Made by a program: the position numbers and the translations under genes | From: Pyrrhosoma nymphula | Lineage: Eukaryota > Arthropoda > Insecta > Odonata > Coenagrionidae | Assembly (NCBI GenBank): GCA_963573305.1 | Contig: OY754332.1 | Coordinates: 49,637,559 to 49,701,558, forward strand | DNA length: 64,000 bases | Direction of reading: 5' to 3' | In this document: positions 32,795 through 43,559 of the stretch, piece by piece | How positions within the stretch are numbered: position 1 is the first letter of the stretch | Layout of the letters: every line of letters begins with the position of its first letter | Notes under the pieces: model-generated | The model's database searches: none | What the model was told of the DNA's origin: nothing | What the model saw: only the letters and a program-made list of their open reading frames with translations

Positions 32795-33025
32795 AGGAAT
32801 TACAGGGGCTCCTGGATAACTTCTGTGAAGCAACAAGGAGTTGAATTTGGAAATGGATTTTAGGGTAAATGAATCTAAGACCAGCGTAGTTGTTTTTGAT
32901 AAGGATAGTTGGAAGAATGATAGTATGATGAGGGTAAATGATGAAATGCTCGAACAAGTGGGCGAGTTCGTGTATCTTGGCCGAGTGTTAGTGACAGGTG
33001 GAAGAATAGAGGTGGAAGGTCTTGC
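32795..33025 (+). pseudogene. RTE-like remnant (second family)
   Basis: Reads ELQGLLDNFCEA, then LEMDFRVNESKTSVVVFDKDS, MMRVNDEMLEQVGEFVYLGRVL. The same blocks occur on the minus strand at 29740-29990. The fragment lacks the YADD core and the C-terminus and was probably cut at both ends. The clean frame 32841-33047 covers most of it. Confidence 0.7.
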
Positions 33026-33029
33026 AACT

Positions 33030-34605
33030 GATATTTTTCCAAAGTGAGCCTTTTTGATACTTGGATTTGAATCTAGATCTCAATTTCCCCTCAGGTGTAA
33101 TAACCAGTTATTCCGCTATACCATCTTTATTCAAGACGAATTTCCTAAGGGGCATTATATCGTGCTGAGCACAGTGGAAGTATACGGAGACGATTGACAT
33201 CTTATGGGACGAATTTGATTACTCGCATACAGAAACTGATAGCAGATTAAAATTTAGACGAAAATCTAATAAGTCATGGTATCCTTCAATTCTACTGACT
33301 ACAACGTTTTCTTGTATTTTTCTTCACTCAAGAAGAGTAAAAATAAAACCCAATTCATAAAAAATATTTACATAAGAGTTAATTCTAAGTTTTCTACTAT
33401 TTCTCAGGGTACAAATCTTTTTAAAAACTTGACAATTCAACATGATCAACAATTTGATTCGTAGTCCGGTATTCAATATGTCTTTCTTCCGGGATAGAAG
33501 CCATGGAACTCGTAGTCAGGTAACTTTACGACAGAATGACAAGAATGCGTTCAACTGGAGTTAATGTTATGCAGCCACGTACAGGCTTAAGAGTCAGTCC
33601 TCCATAGGTAGGCAGTTTAGTACACCCATGTGCTGCGGCTCAATGTATGTTGCCTAATTACAGAAAATTTTCATATCAAGATAAGCTGTATTTATGTAAC
33701 ACGATAACAGTGAGTTTAGGCTGTAAATAATTTAAGAGCGGAGATGTAACAAAACGCTATTTCTACGTCCATCAAATTGAAAGGCCAAATGTGACATGCC
33801 TTTTCCAAATTGGCATTTTATCCCCCCTTATACTACTCCCATTATCAACACATTCTTAATCATGCATCTATGATAATAATTACACGATAGAAATATGATA
33901 TCAAATTGTAAAAAAATCTATATAAAAAGGATTGAAAAGCACGAAATGCAGAAATAAATAGTCTTCAACCAGTCTGTCTCAGGACAGCATTGCTTCTACG
34001 TTTCAAATGCAATTATTTTTTAAATATTACGTTTTTACGTACGTTTTTAATTCAAAAGAGGGAAAAGATTCTTTTCTTGTTCAAGGATCAATTTAAAATT
34101 AGGCAGTGATGCTTAACTATTTGGTTACCCGATATAAGGCACGTTTTTTTTCGAGTTAAGCAATGTCATACATGTATGTATGAATATATACTGAAAATAA
34201 TTATATTTCAGTACTGCAGATGCGTAAAATGACATAATTAGCCGTAGAGGGACATTTTCTGGGAGGAATTGATGAAAAATTTGGGTAAAGAGGTGGGAAA
34301 CAATATTCACTGCAAAAATTATTCAAATGGCAATGCATGCAATCACTTGCGTTTGTGCTATGTGTAACTCCAGGGAATGGAAGTTCACCATAAAAATCAT
34401 TTGATTAAACTAGGATTAGTTCTGTAATATTTGTATCGTTGCTCTGGCTTGTGAGCCAGTTATTCAAGGACTATATTCCGCAACATATGTTTAGTTTTCG
34501 ATTAGTTATGAATTAAAGGCTAGGAATCAACAGTTAGTAAAAGTTGGTCATGTTAAGCCCAAAATATTGGGTTTATCGTCACGCCACTGGCTAATGAAGG
34601 TCGAT
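33030..34605. other. Nothing recognised
   Basis: AT-rich DNA with short frames only. Confidence 0.4.
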
Positions 34606-34611
34606 TACGTC

Positions 34612-34766
34612 AGGAACAGGTAAAATAACTTTGTAAGCTCCACAAATATTTTTATTGATACAACCAGGTTTCACCAGTTACGGCATCTTCAGGTGTACAT
34701 TCATAGCGGTAGGAAAAAGTGGTACATAAAAATATTTGCGGAGTTTTCAAAATTATTTTACCTGTT
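34612..34766. repeat. Imperfect palindrome of Penelope-like type (about 48-bp arms)
   Basis: GAACAGGTAAAATAACTTTG (34615 region) onward to about 34660 is complementary, with roughly 80-85% identity, to 34719-34766. Between the arms the minus strand reads CACCTGAAGATGCCGTAACT followed by GGTGAAACCTGGTTG, the CTGAAGA-stem-GAAAC arrangement of Penelope-like hammerhead motifs. Each arm contains an AAATATTTTTAT block. Confidence 0.7.
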
Positions 34767-34910
34767 CATTATGCAGTGGTTTCACCAAGTAAATACGGAA
34801 AGTATTGAGTTTGTCTATTACGTCTCCTGCACTGCAGTGATGGTCGAAGTCGAGGACATCTAGTTTGCATTGACCCCCTCGGAAATTTGCCTTGAAATAA
34901 GATGTAATTG

Positions 34911-34985
34911 CGGAGTAACTGGCTGATACACATGAGGGGCAATTGAGACTAGGTTCAAATCCCAGTCAAGCCAAAGACGTTTATA
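34911..34985 (+). repeat. Possible tRNA-like SINE head
   Basis: A B-box match AGGTTCAAATCCC at 34951-34963 lies about 30 bases after an A-box-like GTAACTGGCTGATAC (34912-34926). No tRNA cloverleaf with good acceptor stem was found, so a SINE remnant is likelier than a tRNA gene. Confidence 0.4.
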
Positions 34986-35239
34986 GAGACATGATATACC
35001 TGGGAGCTTAAAGATGCGAAACAAACCACCCTAGTGAAGAGTTGAGGATGCCAATTGAGCTGTGAGAAGTCACTTCAGTGAGTGTCTCATTAAAATAACT
35101 GTGACTTGGAGTGAAAACATTGAAAACCTCATAGAAAATGGAAAAAAAGTATGAGACGGAAAGATAACATGGAGAACGTTGAAAGTGGACAAGAAATAAA
35201 TATCAACTAAAACATATTATTTTTTTTCATATTCATTCT

Positions 35240-35600
35240 CCTTGTGTCAATCAAATTTCTCCAGTGGAATAGTGCGAAGTATTTAATCTTTTTCCTCCTT
35301 ATGTCGTCTAAATTCCTATGCGCTTCCTTACTCATCCTCGCTTGCCATGCATTCCGCTCTTTATCACCCTCTTCAGAATCCTCACATGTCTCAACTAGTC
35401 CTTCATCTATTTTACTGCCTACTCCGAATCTCCGCCACTAATTTATTTTACTCCTCCACCATATCTAGAACTTCTTCTCCCCTATTCCTTGCCACAAAAG
35501 TTACCGTCTACATTCTTTTCCACACCCACGTTGCAAAAGTCTCCTATCTATATACATCTTTTTTATAGGCATATCTTCTGCAAGGATCATTTTCCGGACT
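35240..35600 (-). pseudogene. Degraded RTE fragment related to copies A and B
   Basis: On the minus strand, pieces in shifted frames read GEEVLDMVEE, LVAEIRSRQ and HKEEKD-type basic sequence, matching NEEVLDMVGEERKLVAEVRRRQ and the RKRIGILDEIRGGRR tail of copy A in order. It is much older than A and B. Confidence 0.6.
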
Positions 35601-36179
35601 CATAAATGCTACACTCCACTGTAAACATACATAAAGAAAATGAAAAAAACATCGCAGATTTCAAAGAATATATAGAGCTTTTTCCTTTGCCTGCGTCATG
35701 AGGATTCAAAAATTAGAGACAGAAACTATAAAATTCAAATGAACGGTTAGTGAATTTTTCTTTTTGTATTTGTCAAGGCTCCCCCTCATGAATCCCTTTC
35801 CTTTCGTAAATGCTTACCAACTCAGGATAATTTTTCAACTTTTTCCCTTGTTCCCCAACTCAATTTCTGTGACTTTCAAAATAAATTGCATTTAAATAAC
35901 GGGGATGGTTCATTTTATGAACATTGGCGGATTTTGAAAATAAATTCTGCTTGTATTCCGTTGGTAATGATAGAGTACGGTCAAATAATATCGGTGGGTT
36001 AGCGCCTATAAATTTGTGGCTTATGAACTAAATGCATATTTTACTCCGGTAATATCAGGTGAAATATGCTCTGCTGCATAGACTTACTTTTTTTAGAAAC
36101 TGTAAGTAAATGTCCCCCCTTAAGCGACCAGAGGACTTGAGAAATGCCTTTAAGGTCTTAGGTCCAATAATGGGATAAT
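35601..36179. other. Nothing recognised
   Basis: AT-rich DNA between RTE remnants; no feature. Confidence 0.4.
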
Positions 36180-36514
36180 CCCAACTTGTACCTCAACGTG
36201 GTGAGGGGGTGAACGCTTACGTGGCTAAGTTAAGCGGGGACCGAGTGATCATCGGGATAAATGATCCACCTTTTCCCAGTTGGGGAGAAGGAGAAGGTAC
36301 TCTATTACCCTTGGGGTAAGAAATCGCCCCGTAAAGGCGGAGGAACAACTTATATTAGATGGTCAACGGCATTGGAATGTAGAGGGCAAAGGATACCACT
36401 GCATTAAAGATCGATTACGATATTCCAATTAGTCTTGTTACCATGAATTACAGAGAAGGTGCTTTACAAGTTACTGATCATGGGAATCGGAAACCATGAT
36501 CCGGCAGGAAAGGA

Positions 36515-36718
36515 ATGTCCAACAAGGCTTCTCAGGTCGCTATCAAGCGAAATCCTTGTCATAAGCATAAATACAATCATGAATTGAAAATAGGTACATG
36601 GAACGTCCGCACATCATTTAGATTAGGGAAACTAGATGAAATAAAAAACTTACTAATGAAAGATAAGCAAATAGACATCCTCGGCCTAAGTGAAATCAGA
36701 TGGGCGGTCAAAAGGTGA
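36515..36718 (+). pseudogene. RTE endonuclease, N-terminal fragment
   Basis: Contains LKIGTWNVRTSFRLGKL and DILGLSEIRW, with the Asn of TWN and the Glu of SEIRW of the endonuclease active site. It ends at 36718 because of an apparent one-base loss in an A-run near 36710; the next frame continues the same protein as GDFLSDDFRIIYSG, with a further stop at 36776. The ATG at 36515 matches the place where RTE proteins start, 25-30 residues before the TWN motif. Confidence 0.8.
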
Positions 36719-36851
36719 TTTCCTATCGGATGATTTTAGAATCATCTACAGTGGAAAAGAAGTAACCGGCTTAAGTTGAGTAGCCCTGATATTAGGAGGA
36801 GACTGGATATCCAAGGTACAAAATACTTACCATGTCAGCGACAGAATTCTT

Positions 36852-37397
36852 ATGATCAAAATATCTGCAAAACCAATGGATTTATATATAATGCAAGTGT
36901 ATTTCCCGACCTCAAGCATTAGGGAAGAAGAGGTAGATTCCATGTACGAACAAATAGAGTCCACATTAAAAAGTGTTAAGGATGGTGCGAATGTAACCAT
37001 AATGGGAGACTTCAACGCGGCAGTTGGTGCCAGCCTAGACAATAGATGTATGGGAAAATTTGGTTTAGGCAAAACAAACGAAAGAGGAGAAAAATTATAT
37101 GAATTTTGTGATGAAAATGATTTTGTAATCGCCAACACATTATTTGTAGTTCCTCTTCGCAGAAAATATACCTGGAAAGCTCCAGGCGATACCAAAAGAG
37201 CCCAAATTGATTATATTCTAATGGAAATGAAGTATAAATCACAAGTCAAGTTATGTTACAGCTTTCCCGGACTCAAATGCGATAGAAACCATGTAGTTGT
37301 AATAGCGAATGGCAATATTAAGCCAAAGAAATGTACAATGGCAAACCAAAGCAGATGGTGCATAGAAAAACTTAAAAATGAAACAATCTCTAAATAA
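36852..37397 (+). pseudogene. RTE endonuclease, C-terminal fragment
   Basis: Carries IMQVYFPTSS, TIMGDFNAAVG (Asp and Asn of the active site), FGLGKTNERGEKL, YTWKAPGD, QIDYILM and the end motif with DRNHVVV, where the usual S/T-D-H has become DRNH, a probable loss of the catalytic His context. The frame stops at 37395; 37515-37712 continues with the linker (EEILQLIEERNREKGKDYIKY ... AKENWMREK), in the order seen in copy B. Confidence 0.8.
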
Positions 37398-38285
37398 TTC
37401 ATAAAAGAGCAGATAAACCCTAAGAAGTAGGATGGAAAAAAAATTAAAAAATGCATCCATGAAGCAGCACAAAACGTCTTCGGAAGAAGTAAACTAAAAC
37501 CAAGGAAACCATGAATGACAGAGGAAATACTCCAGCTGATCGAGGAGCGTAATAGAGAGAAGGGGAAGGACTACATCAAATATAAAAACATCAAAAACTT
37601 AATAAGAAATAAATGCAGGGAAGCGAAGGAAAACTGGATGAGAGAGAAAAGTGCGGAGAAAGAGGAAGACATAACGGAAAGCAACTTGAGCGAAGTGTAT
37701 TCCACTATCAAGCCCTGGCGTTTTTTTCCACTCCTTTGGTACACCTTAAGAACACCATCGTAAAGCGTTTCGGAGCGTCTCGCAAACTCCCTTGTAACAC
37801 CTGTGAAGGCGCTTCGATGGTGAAGTTGTGAACGCTAAAGGTGTTTTAGGAAGCGCCGTACGAGGCGTTGTAAGGCGCTCTGAGAGTGCTGAAAAGCACC
37901 GTCCACAGCGTTGCGCAGCGCTCCTGAAGGCCTTGAACTGAAGCCTACAGCGCTGTCGCAACACCTTGGAGCGCCTTACACGGTTCCTTGCTCTCTCAAA
38001 ATGAAAAATATATAATTTACAGTTAATCATTATCAATGTACTATACTGCGATATCATACTATAGTTTATAAGGATATCCTACCTAGTTTCGACATTACTA
38101 CATTGTACGGCTCTACGCGCATATTCTCACACCCGACATCAAATTCTCAGCGTCTAGAAAGTCTTATATATGCGTCCACTTCCGTGCGTTATTGTGACTT
38201 CGAAAACTAATTATTACATGGCTATTCCTTGATATTTTGCGGAAATACCATCACATCGCGATAACAGTTATTTGGCATCAGTTGA

Positions 38286-38908
38286 TTGAAACCTATATTG
38301 CCACATAGTATAAATATAAATGCAATATTACTGAGAATAAACACGATTTTTCGAAGTCCCTTTCCAATTCCAAATGTTTTGGACCAAAGACTTATTACAT
38401 TTAAGCGCTCTGATAACTGTCTTTTGCTAGGTGCAAGTCAGATTTGTGAACTAAGTCCAAATGAGAGGCAGTTCCTTGAGATAAATTGCCTTCAACCATC
38501 AAGGTATCTTTTTTGTCACCGCATGTTATTCAAGGGTATAAGAATAACAACTTCTCAGTATTATACGGGAAAGAGAAATTATGATTCAACTGTGTACTCT
38601 GAATAGAGGATATGAATTCCGGCGAGGTATGGTGGAAGTTTTCCATTATGGACAAATTTGTCCATGTGTACTCTGATTTTGGTAAAATAGTGCTGGTATT
38701 AGATATTTGTTTGTCTGCAGCCTATTGTGTGCAATTGCTGGTTGAAAATATTGTGCTATCTGATAATGACGTTCTTTCAACTGAAGATGTTATCATTCAA
38801 CAAATTCAAAAAGTAGAAAATATCGAGTGCTTAGAAATTATGCAGCCTGAAGTAATACGTGGGCAGTGTATTTTGATGGATAAAACTACAGGCATGTATG
38901 TGAGTTAA
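38286..38908 (+). pseudogene. Transposase C-terminal remnant of the CACTA-type element
   Basis: Two adjacent frames (38286-38606 and 38612-38908) read as one protein with a frame break around 38605: SPNERQFLEINC, RMLFKGIRITTSQYYTGKRNYDSTVY, then NSGEVWWKFSIMDKFVHVY, LVENIVLS, IEQI-like VIIQQIQKVENIECLEI, RGQCILMDKTTGMYVS. The pattern (k..y.s..Y....+.DS.v, then .GevwkI..F, and a closing hydrophobic repeat) resembles the C-terminal region of invertebrate transposase-domain-containing proteins of EnSpm type, as I remember them. The catalytic part is absent. The family call is supported mainly by the terminal CACTG and the subterminal repeats. Confidence 0.5.
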
Positions 38909-39413
38909 ATACCTCAACGATACGATGGTGACTAGAAAGTTACAGGTTGTATTATTTATGGTGAAAGTCTTCCAATTAGTTGAATAAAAACAGTACCAAA
39001 ACGCACGTCTCATCTGGTTGCAAAGAAATCTCTTGGATCGACAAATTTGTTAAATTTAGACAAATTTTTCCTTATTATTCCACCGGATGTGTAAAACAAG
39101 AAATTTAGGGGCATTAGCGCTTATTTTTGCGCTGTAGCGCTTTGACGTCACCTCTTAGAGAGCGTGTAACAACGCCTTCGAACATTGTAACAACGCCCTC
39201 TAAGGAAACCCAAAAATACTTCGATGGCGCTTTGAATCGCTCTCTTCGTGAAGGCGATCTGAAGCGCCTTTGAACTGGAGCACAACACCTCCTAAGGTGT
39301 AGTCCAAAGGCGCAGAAATAGCGCTCCGGAACGCCCCTACTCACAGAGCACCACAAAACCTTGTATGAGAAGCGAAGCTTCTTGAGAACGGTGATGTCAA
39401 GGCGCTTCGGGGA

Positions 39414-39427
39414 GGGGGGGGGGGGGG
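39414..39427 (+). repeat. Poly-G tract
   Basis: A run of about 14 consecutive G residues inside the right subterminal region of the CACTA-type element. Confidence 0.9.
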
Positions 39428-39652
39428 TTCAGAGTGCCTCCGCCCGAAAGTATGAATCAACACTTTGCGATCACCTTGGAAATATCTGCCCAAGGGTGTT
39501 TACAAGGTGCTTTGGGGTGCTAGGGAGCGCTGTCCGCTGGACAGCGTAAGAGAGCACCTTTCCAGCGCCGTGAGAACGCCTAGAAACGCCTTATGAGCAC
39601 CTTCAAACGCCTTTTAAACACCTTGAAAAGCGTTGAGAAAATCGCCAGTGAG

Positions 39653-41350
39653 GTCCTGCAATACACACCAAAAACCAAATGTAACATAGTAAAGGATAAA
39701 GCTGAAAACATACTTTTTGAATACGGACGTATGTATGAGGTGGAAAGAATACATTGAAGACCAAGGACATGAGATAGAAGACCTGACAGAATACACAGAG
39801 CATGAAGAAACGGTCTCCACAGACTCACTAGGACCACCAATTACGAGATAGGAGTTTGAATTAGGACTGAAGAGCCTTAGTGACAAAAAGGCAGCAGGGA
39901 TTGATGGAATAACAGCTGAACTTCTAAAAAATTTTGGAAATAAAGCATTTAGCGAAATTTACAAAATTATCCTTGATTGCTACATGAATGGAATATTGCC
40001 ATCAGATTTTAAAAAGAGTAAGACTATTATGATCCCAAAGAAAGGGAATGCAAATGACTGTGCCTACTATAGAACTACATCCCTTACGTCTCATGCATCA
40101 AAAATTTTGATCAATATCATAAAACACAGGATTAAAAACAAGATGGATCAATATGTTAGAGAAGACCAGTTTGGATTTAGGCAGGGCAAAGGAACAAGAG
40201 AAACAACTCTAGCATTAAAATTGATCTTAGAAAGAAAATTAGAACTGAATAGGAGAACATACTTTACCTTCATCGATCTTGAAAAAGCATTCGACAGGGT
40301 AGATTGGAAGCTGCTGTTGCAAACTATGAAAAAAATACTGGTGGGATAGGAGACTAATTCTCAGCTACTATAAGTCACAAACCACGGAAATCAATATTAA
40401 TAGTCATATACAGGAAGCCAAAATAAAAAGAGGGCTGAGGCAAGGTTTTACCCCTTTCACCCTATCTCTTCAACCTCTTCCAGGAAGAAGCAATAGAAAA
40501 AACAAAATTGAAGAGTATATTGAAGGGCATAAAAGTAAATGGCATACTCATCCATAGTATTCGGTTTGCTGACGATAAAGTTGTTCTTGCAGACTCAGAA
40601 AAGGATATGAACCACGCATTGGAGACTCTTAGAAAAGAAATGAATAAATTAAAATTAAATATCAACAAAAAAACAAAATGATGGTAGTAGATAAGTTAAA
40701 CAACGACGCAAAAGCTAAAACTAAGTTAGGAAACTCAACTATTGACCAAGTTAAAGAGTTCTGCTACTTGGAAAGTCAAATAACAAATGACAATAAAAGC
40801 ATAACAGATGTTAAGAGAAGGATCACCCTGGCCAGACAAGCTTTCCAAAGGAAGCGTAACCTCTTAGTAAACAGCCATCTTCTCTCAATTGATACGAGGA
40901 AGAGATTCGTAAAGACGTTCGTGTGGAGCATACTCACTTACGGTTGTGAAACATGGACTTGAAATAAACAAGAAAAAGATAGGCTCCAGGCAGCCAAAAT
41001 GTGGTTCTGGAGGAGAATTACCAAAACAAGTTGGGTCATGAAGAAAACGAACAAGCAAGTTTTGGAAGAAGTAGGTGAAAAAAGAACGCTTCTTCAATCA
41101 ATTCACTCTAGGAAAATTAAAATCGTAGGTCACCTAATAAGACATAAGGAGTTAATTAAGAACATAGTGGAAGGAAAAGTGTCGGGGAAGAAGAGGAAAG
41201 GACGACCTAGGATGTCCTTTCTCCAGAGTGTGATGTCAATTATGAACTGTAACTCCTATGGTGAAATGAAAAGAACAGCCTTAGAAAGAGACCACTACAA
41301 CGACAGCGACAAGACCTGGCCTTTTGAGGGACGACGACGACGAAGTAAAT
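39653..41350 (+). mobile_element. RTE element of a third family, 3' half (RT side)
   Basis: Resumes the linker interrupted at 37712 (VLQYTPKTKCNIVKDKAENILFEYG) and continues through the RT to a C-terminal GRRRRSK and a GACGACGACGACG tail at about 41330-41345, typical of the end of this kind of RTE. It is broken by several stops and shifts. Confidence 0.85.
39984..40349 (+). pseudogene. RTE reverse transcriptase, N-terminal and motif A part
   Basis: Contains MIPKKGNANDCAYYRTTSL, REDQFGFRQGKGTRET and TFIDLEKAFDRVDW (motif A aspartate present). Upstream the same protein can be followed back to about 39850 (KAAGIDGITAELLKNFG). The frame ends near 40349 after a shift. Motifs B and C follow in other frames: GLRQGF near 40434 and RFADDKVVLADSE near 40560, so the catalytic FADD is still recognisable. 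Confidence 0.85.
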
Positions 41351-41352
41351 AA
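40678..41352 (+). pseudogene. RTE C-terminal region
   Basis: Two frames (40678-40962, 40999-41352) read IDQVKEFCYLESQITND, RKRFVKTFVWSILTYGCETWT, one stop at 40960, then QAAKMWFWRRITKTSWVMKKTNKQVLEEVGEKRTLL and GRPRMSFLQSV. The TYGCETW and WFWRRI blocks correspond to ALYGSETW and WVWRRM of copies A and B, confirming the clade but a different family. The premature stop replaces the residue after ETWT. Confidence 0.85.
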
Positions 41353-41359
41353 CTGCAAA

Positions 41360-42555
41360 GTTTAAACTTGATTTTATAAAACAATAAGATTTTCCAAAAT
41401 TACATTCTCGACCTAAGCAAAACACATCGTTGACTGCAAGCTATTTTATTTCTTTACTTAGCGAAAATGGCTGCCTTAGAACAATAATGGAAAAAATAAA
41501 TTAATGGAAAGGATAAGAGGATAAGAAGTAGATAAGGGATGATAATTTATGGAAACATGAAAAATTAAGGGTTGAAGCAGTCAGCTGTAAAGAGACTAGC
41601 GTGGAGAGCTGCGGTAAATCAATTTTCGGACTGATAACTATGACTGACTGACAATAACTAGCTAATAATAGTATATGACTCGATATTTTGAGACATCAGT
41701 GGAATTAAGAGAAAAATTTGTATGATTTTCTCTTGAGTGCTGCCAGAACCAATATATATATATATGTCAAATCCTTGCCCTGAATGATTTAGGCTTGCTT
41801 AAGTGATAGTCGTTACAATGAGTAAGTGCAACAAAACTTAGAGTGTATTGAAAAACTGGATAATGTAGTATGTGCAATATAATTTTTCTCATCATAAGTG
41901 CATAAAAACTATCAAAATGAGCAACATGCATTATTTCTCTAGCAAATACTTAATGCTATCATATCGTAAATATTTCATTCTTATAACTTTCAGAAAAGTT
42001 ACGGTAAATAAGTTAACTAAACCCTGTCCCAACGAAAAGAATATCGTAACACAAAAATAATACGTGTACAAACAAGTAAGATTCAAGGAAATTTAAATTC
42101 AAAATGTTGAAAATGTTAGAAACAAAAGCTAATGACATAAAGCATCTGAACCAAACTGATCCCAATAAATAACAAACGAAACAAAAAAAACATAAACCCG
42201 TTTTAGCAGGCTTTGAATGGTTTTTTTTTTAGGTTTTGTGAGTTTTTTGGGTCTGGTCATACTACAAAAACCCTCATTGGAAGGCTTCTCACGTTTCCAT
42301 TCTTTTTTACCAAATTGCCATGCGGAGAATAACCAATGAGTACGGGGCCTTTCTTTTCCGATTTCAACCAACCTTAACTTGGACAAGTGAGGTATAGAAA
42401 AGACTAGCAGTACTTCCCCACCTTTGATTGCCTTTTAATTATTCAGGGGCTTTCACTACGATTTTTTTGCCCTTTCCATCTCCATGTGCTTGCTCGACTG
42501 GGCTCAAGGCGTACTGGTTGGACTAGATTTCCGTTACAGTTAGTAGTTTACCAAA
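41360..42555. other. Nothing recognised
   Basis: AT-rich DNA with an ATATATATATAT microsatellite at 41752-41765. The minus frame 42129-42386 has no known motif. Confidence 0.4.
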
Positions 42556-42559
42556 GAAA

Positions 42560-43232
42560 CGCGTGCAGAGAAGATAGGCAAGAAACGTTGAAGGCCGTTA
42601 TGATAATTTCGTTAGTGTTAATGACCTTTTGCAACAACTGGGTTGGGAATCACTTTCAGACCGACGATTAAAATTTAGACTTTATCTATTATGCAAGTTC
42701 CAGACCGATTTATTCTCTGACGATGTTAATAATATTTTACGAAATCCGACATCAGTTGATGAGAATAAAATTAGGGAACTAGACTGCAGAACGGACAGAT
42801 TTTAAATTTCATTTTTCCCGCGAAAGATAAGAGACCATAACAGCTGTCAATGAGACTTTTAGCTAGGTTTGTCGATAGGTAGTGTAGCTCTTAGTAATAG
42901 TAGTAGTTCTCCCTAATACTTGTATCCTTATCTGCTACCTAGTACTTACAGCATGCTGTGTATGTTTTCTCTATAACTCTTGAATATCTGTCCGTATTTG
43001 TAATTGCAATATGTATAAATACTAACGGTCCCTCTAACATTGGTAGTATATCTGTGGCGTAGTGCATGCTTGTGAGGCTTCGCCTCATGACAGGCAATAG
43101 CGATGTATGCTAGTGCATCATTAGTCATAGATACACTAACTTTAGGGTATAGTGAAATGCATGTTGGTGACTACTCACCCCCTGCCATACACGCTTGAGA
43201 TGGTTTGCAGGGTATTTTGTAGATGTAGATGA
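42560..43232 (+). mobile_element. CR1/Jockey-group LINE, 3' end with C-terminal coding part
   Basis: In one frame 42595-42800 reads RYDNFVSVNDLLQQLGWESLSDRRLKFRL, then LYLLCKFQTDLFSDDVNN, the usual LGW.SL..RR block near the C-terminus of CR1/Jockey-group RTs. After a stop the FFPRKIRDHNS motif follows at 42815. The part from 42812 is homologous along its length to 31638-32053 and to 44463-44871 (minus) and ends in GTAGATGTAGATG. This copy shows that the shared repeat is a LINE 3' end and not a SINE. Confidence 0.8.
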
Positions 43233-43234
43233 AG

Positions 43235-43555
43235 TAAGAATCGAAATTGATTGCAATAAGCAAGGAGATGAGCGTTTCCCGAAGACTGTTTATGAAGAAC
43301 AAAGTGTTTTCCTTTAGCATTGTGCTGTTGAAATAAAAAGAGACAATTATCGCAGCATGAAGCGTGGCTCGAGGTTCTAGATGAGTTTCTATAATGAAGA
43401 TGTTTATCTCGCCAGTCATTTATCCACCTAAAAAACTACCAAGCGCAGGTGGGGCATTTGACTCAGTGTTTACCAACGTGGCAAGGTCTGTTCCGAAGAC
43501 GTTAGCAGTCTGTTGTGCGCGAGGACTGATTTCAGATATTTCAAAATGTCATTTC
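43235..43555. other. Nothing recognised
   Basis: Unremarkable DNA leading into the next GC-rich island. Confidence 0.4.
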
Positions 43556-43559
43556 ACAA

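Larger units (their letters stand above)
36180..37712 (+). mobile_element. RTE element of a third family, 5' half (endonuclease side)
   Basis: Left part of an older RTE element that resumes at 39653. It begins with a 5' UTR carrying TGTACCTCAACGTGGTGAGG near 36189, which has the same ACC-7nt-GGT layout (loop TCAACGT) as the ribozyme candidate of copy A. The endonuclease starts with KIGTWNVRTSFRLGKLDEIK. Frame breaks and stops are present near 36712 and 36776 and after 37394. At 37712 the element is interrupted by a CACTA-type insertion. Confidence 0.85.
37713..39650 (+). mobile_element. CACTA (EnSpm)-type DNA transposon remnant with subterminal repeats
   Basis: The ends are CCCTGGCGTTTTT at 37713 and, on the opposite strand at 39650, CACTGGCGATTTT: 11 of 13 bases match and the right end starts with CACTG, as expected for CACTA elements. 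AG flanks both ends (37711-37712, 39651-39652), a 2-bp target duplication. GC-rich subterminal regions (to about 37990 and from about 39106) contain many copies, in both orientations, of AGGCGCTT, AACGCC and AAGGTGTT-like motifs. Inside lies a remnant of transposase C-terminus. At 1.94 kb it is far shorter than an autonomous element. It sits in an RTE element whose reading frame is contiguous across the insertion if one AG is counted once. Confidence 0.78.

Noticed and set aside
37715..39648. Reading the 37.7-39.6 kb insertion as a hAT or P-type element with CTGGCG ends and 8-bp duplications
   Set aside because: The flanking 8-mers do not match. Extending the ends by two bases gives CACTG at one end, a matching AG duplication and an in-phase RTE frame, which fits CACTA better.
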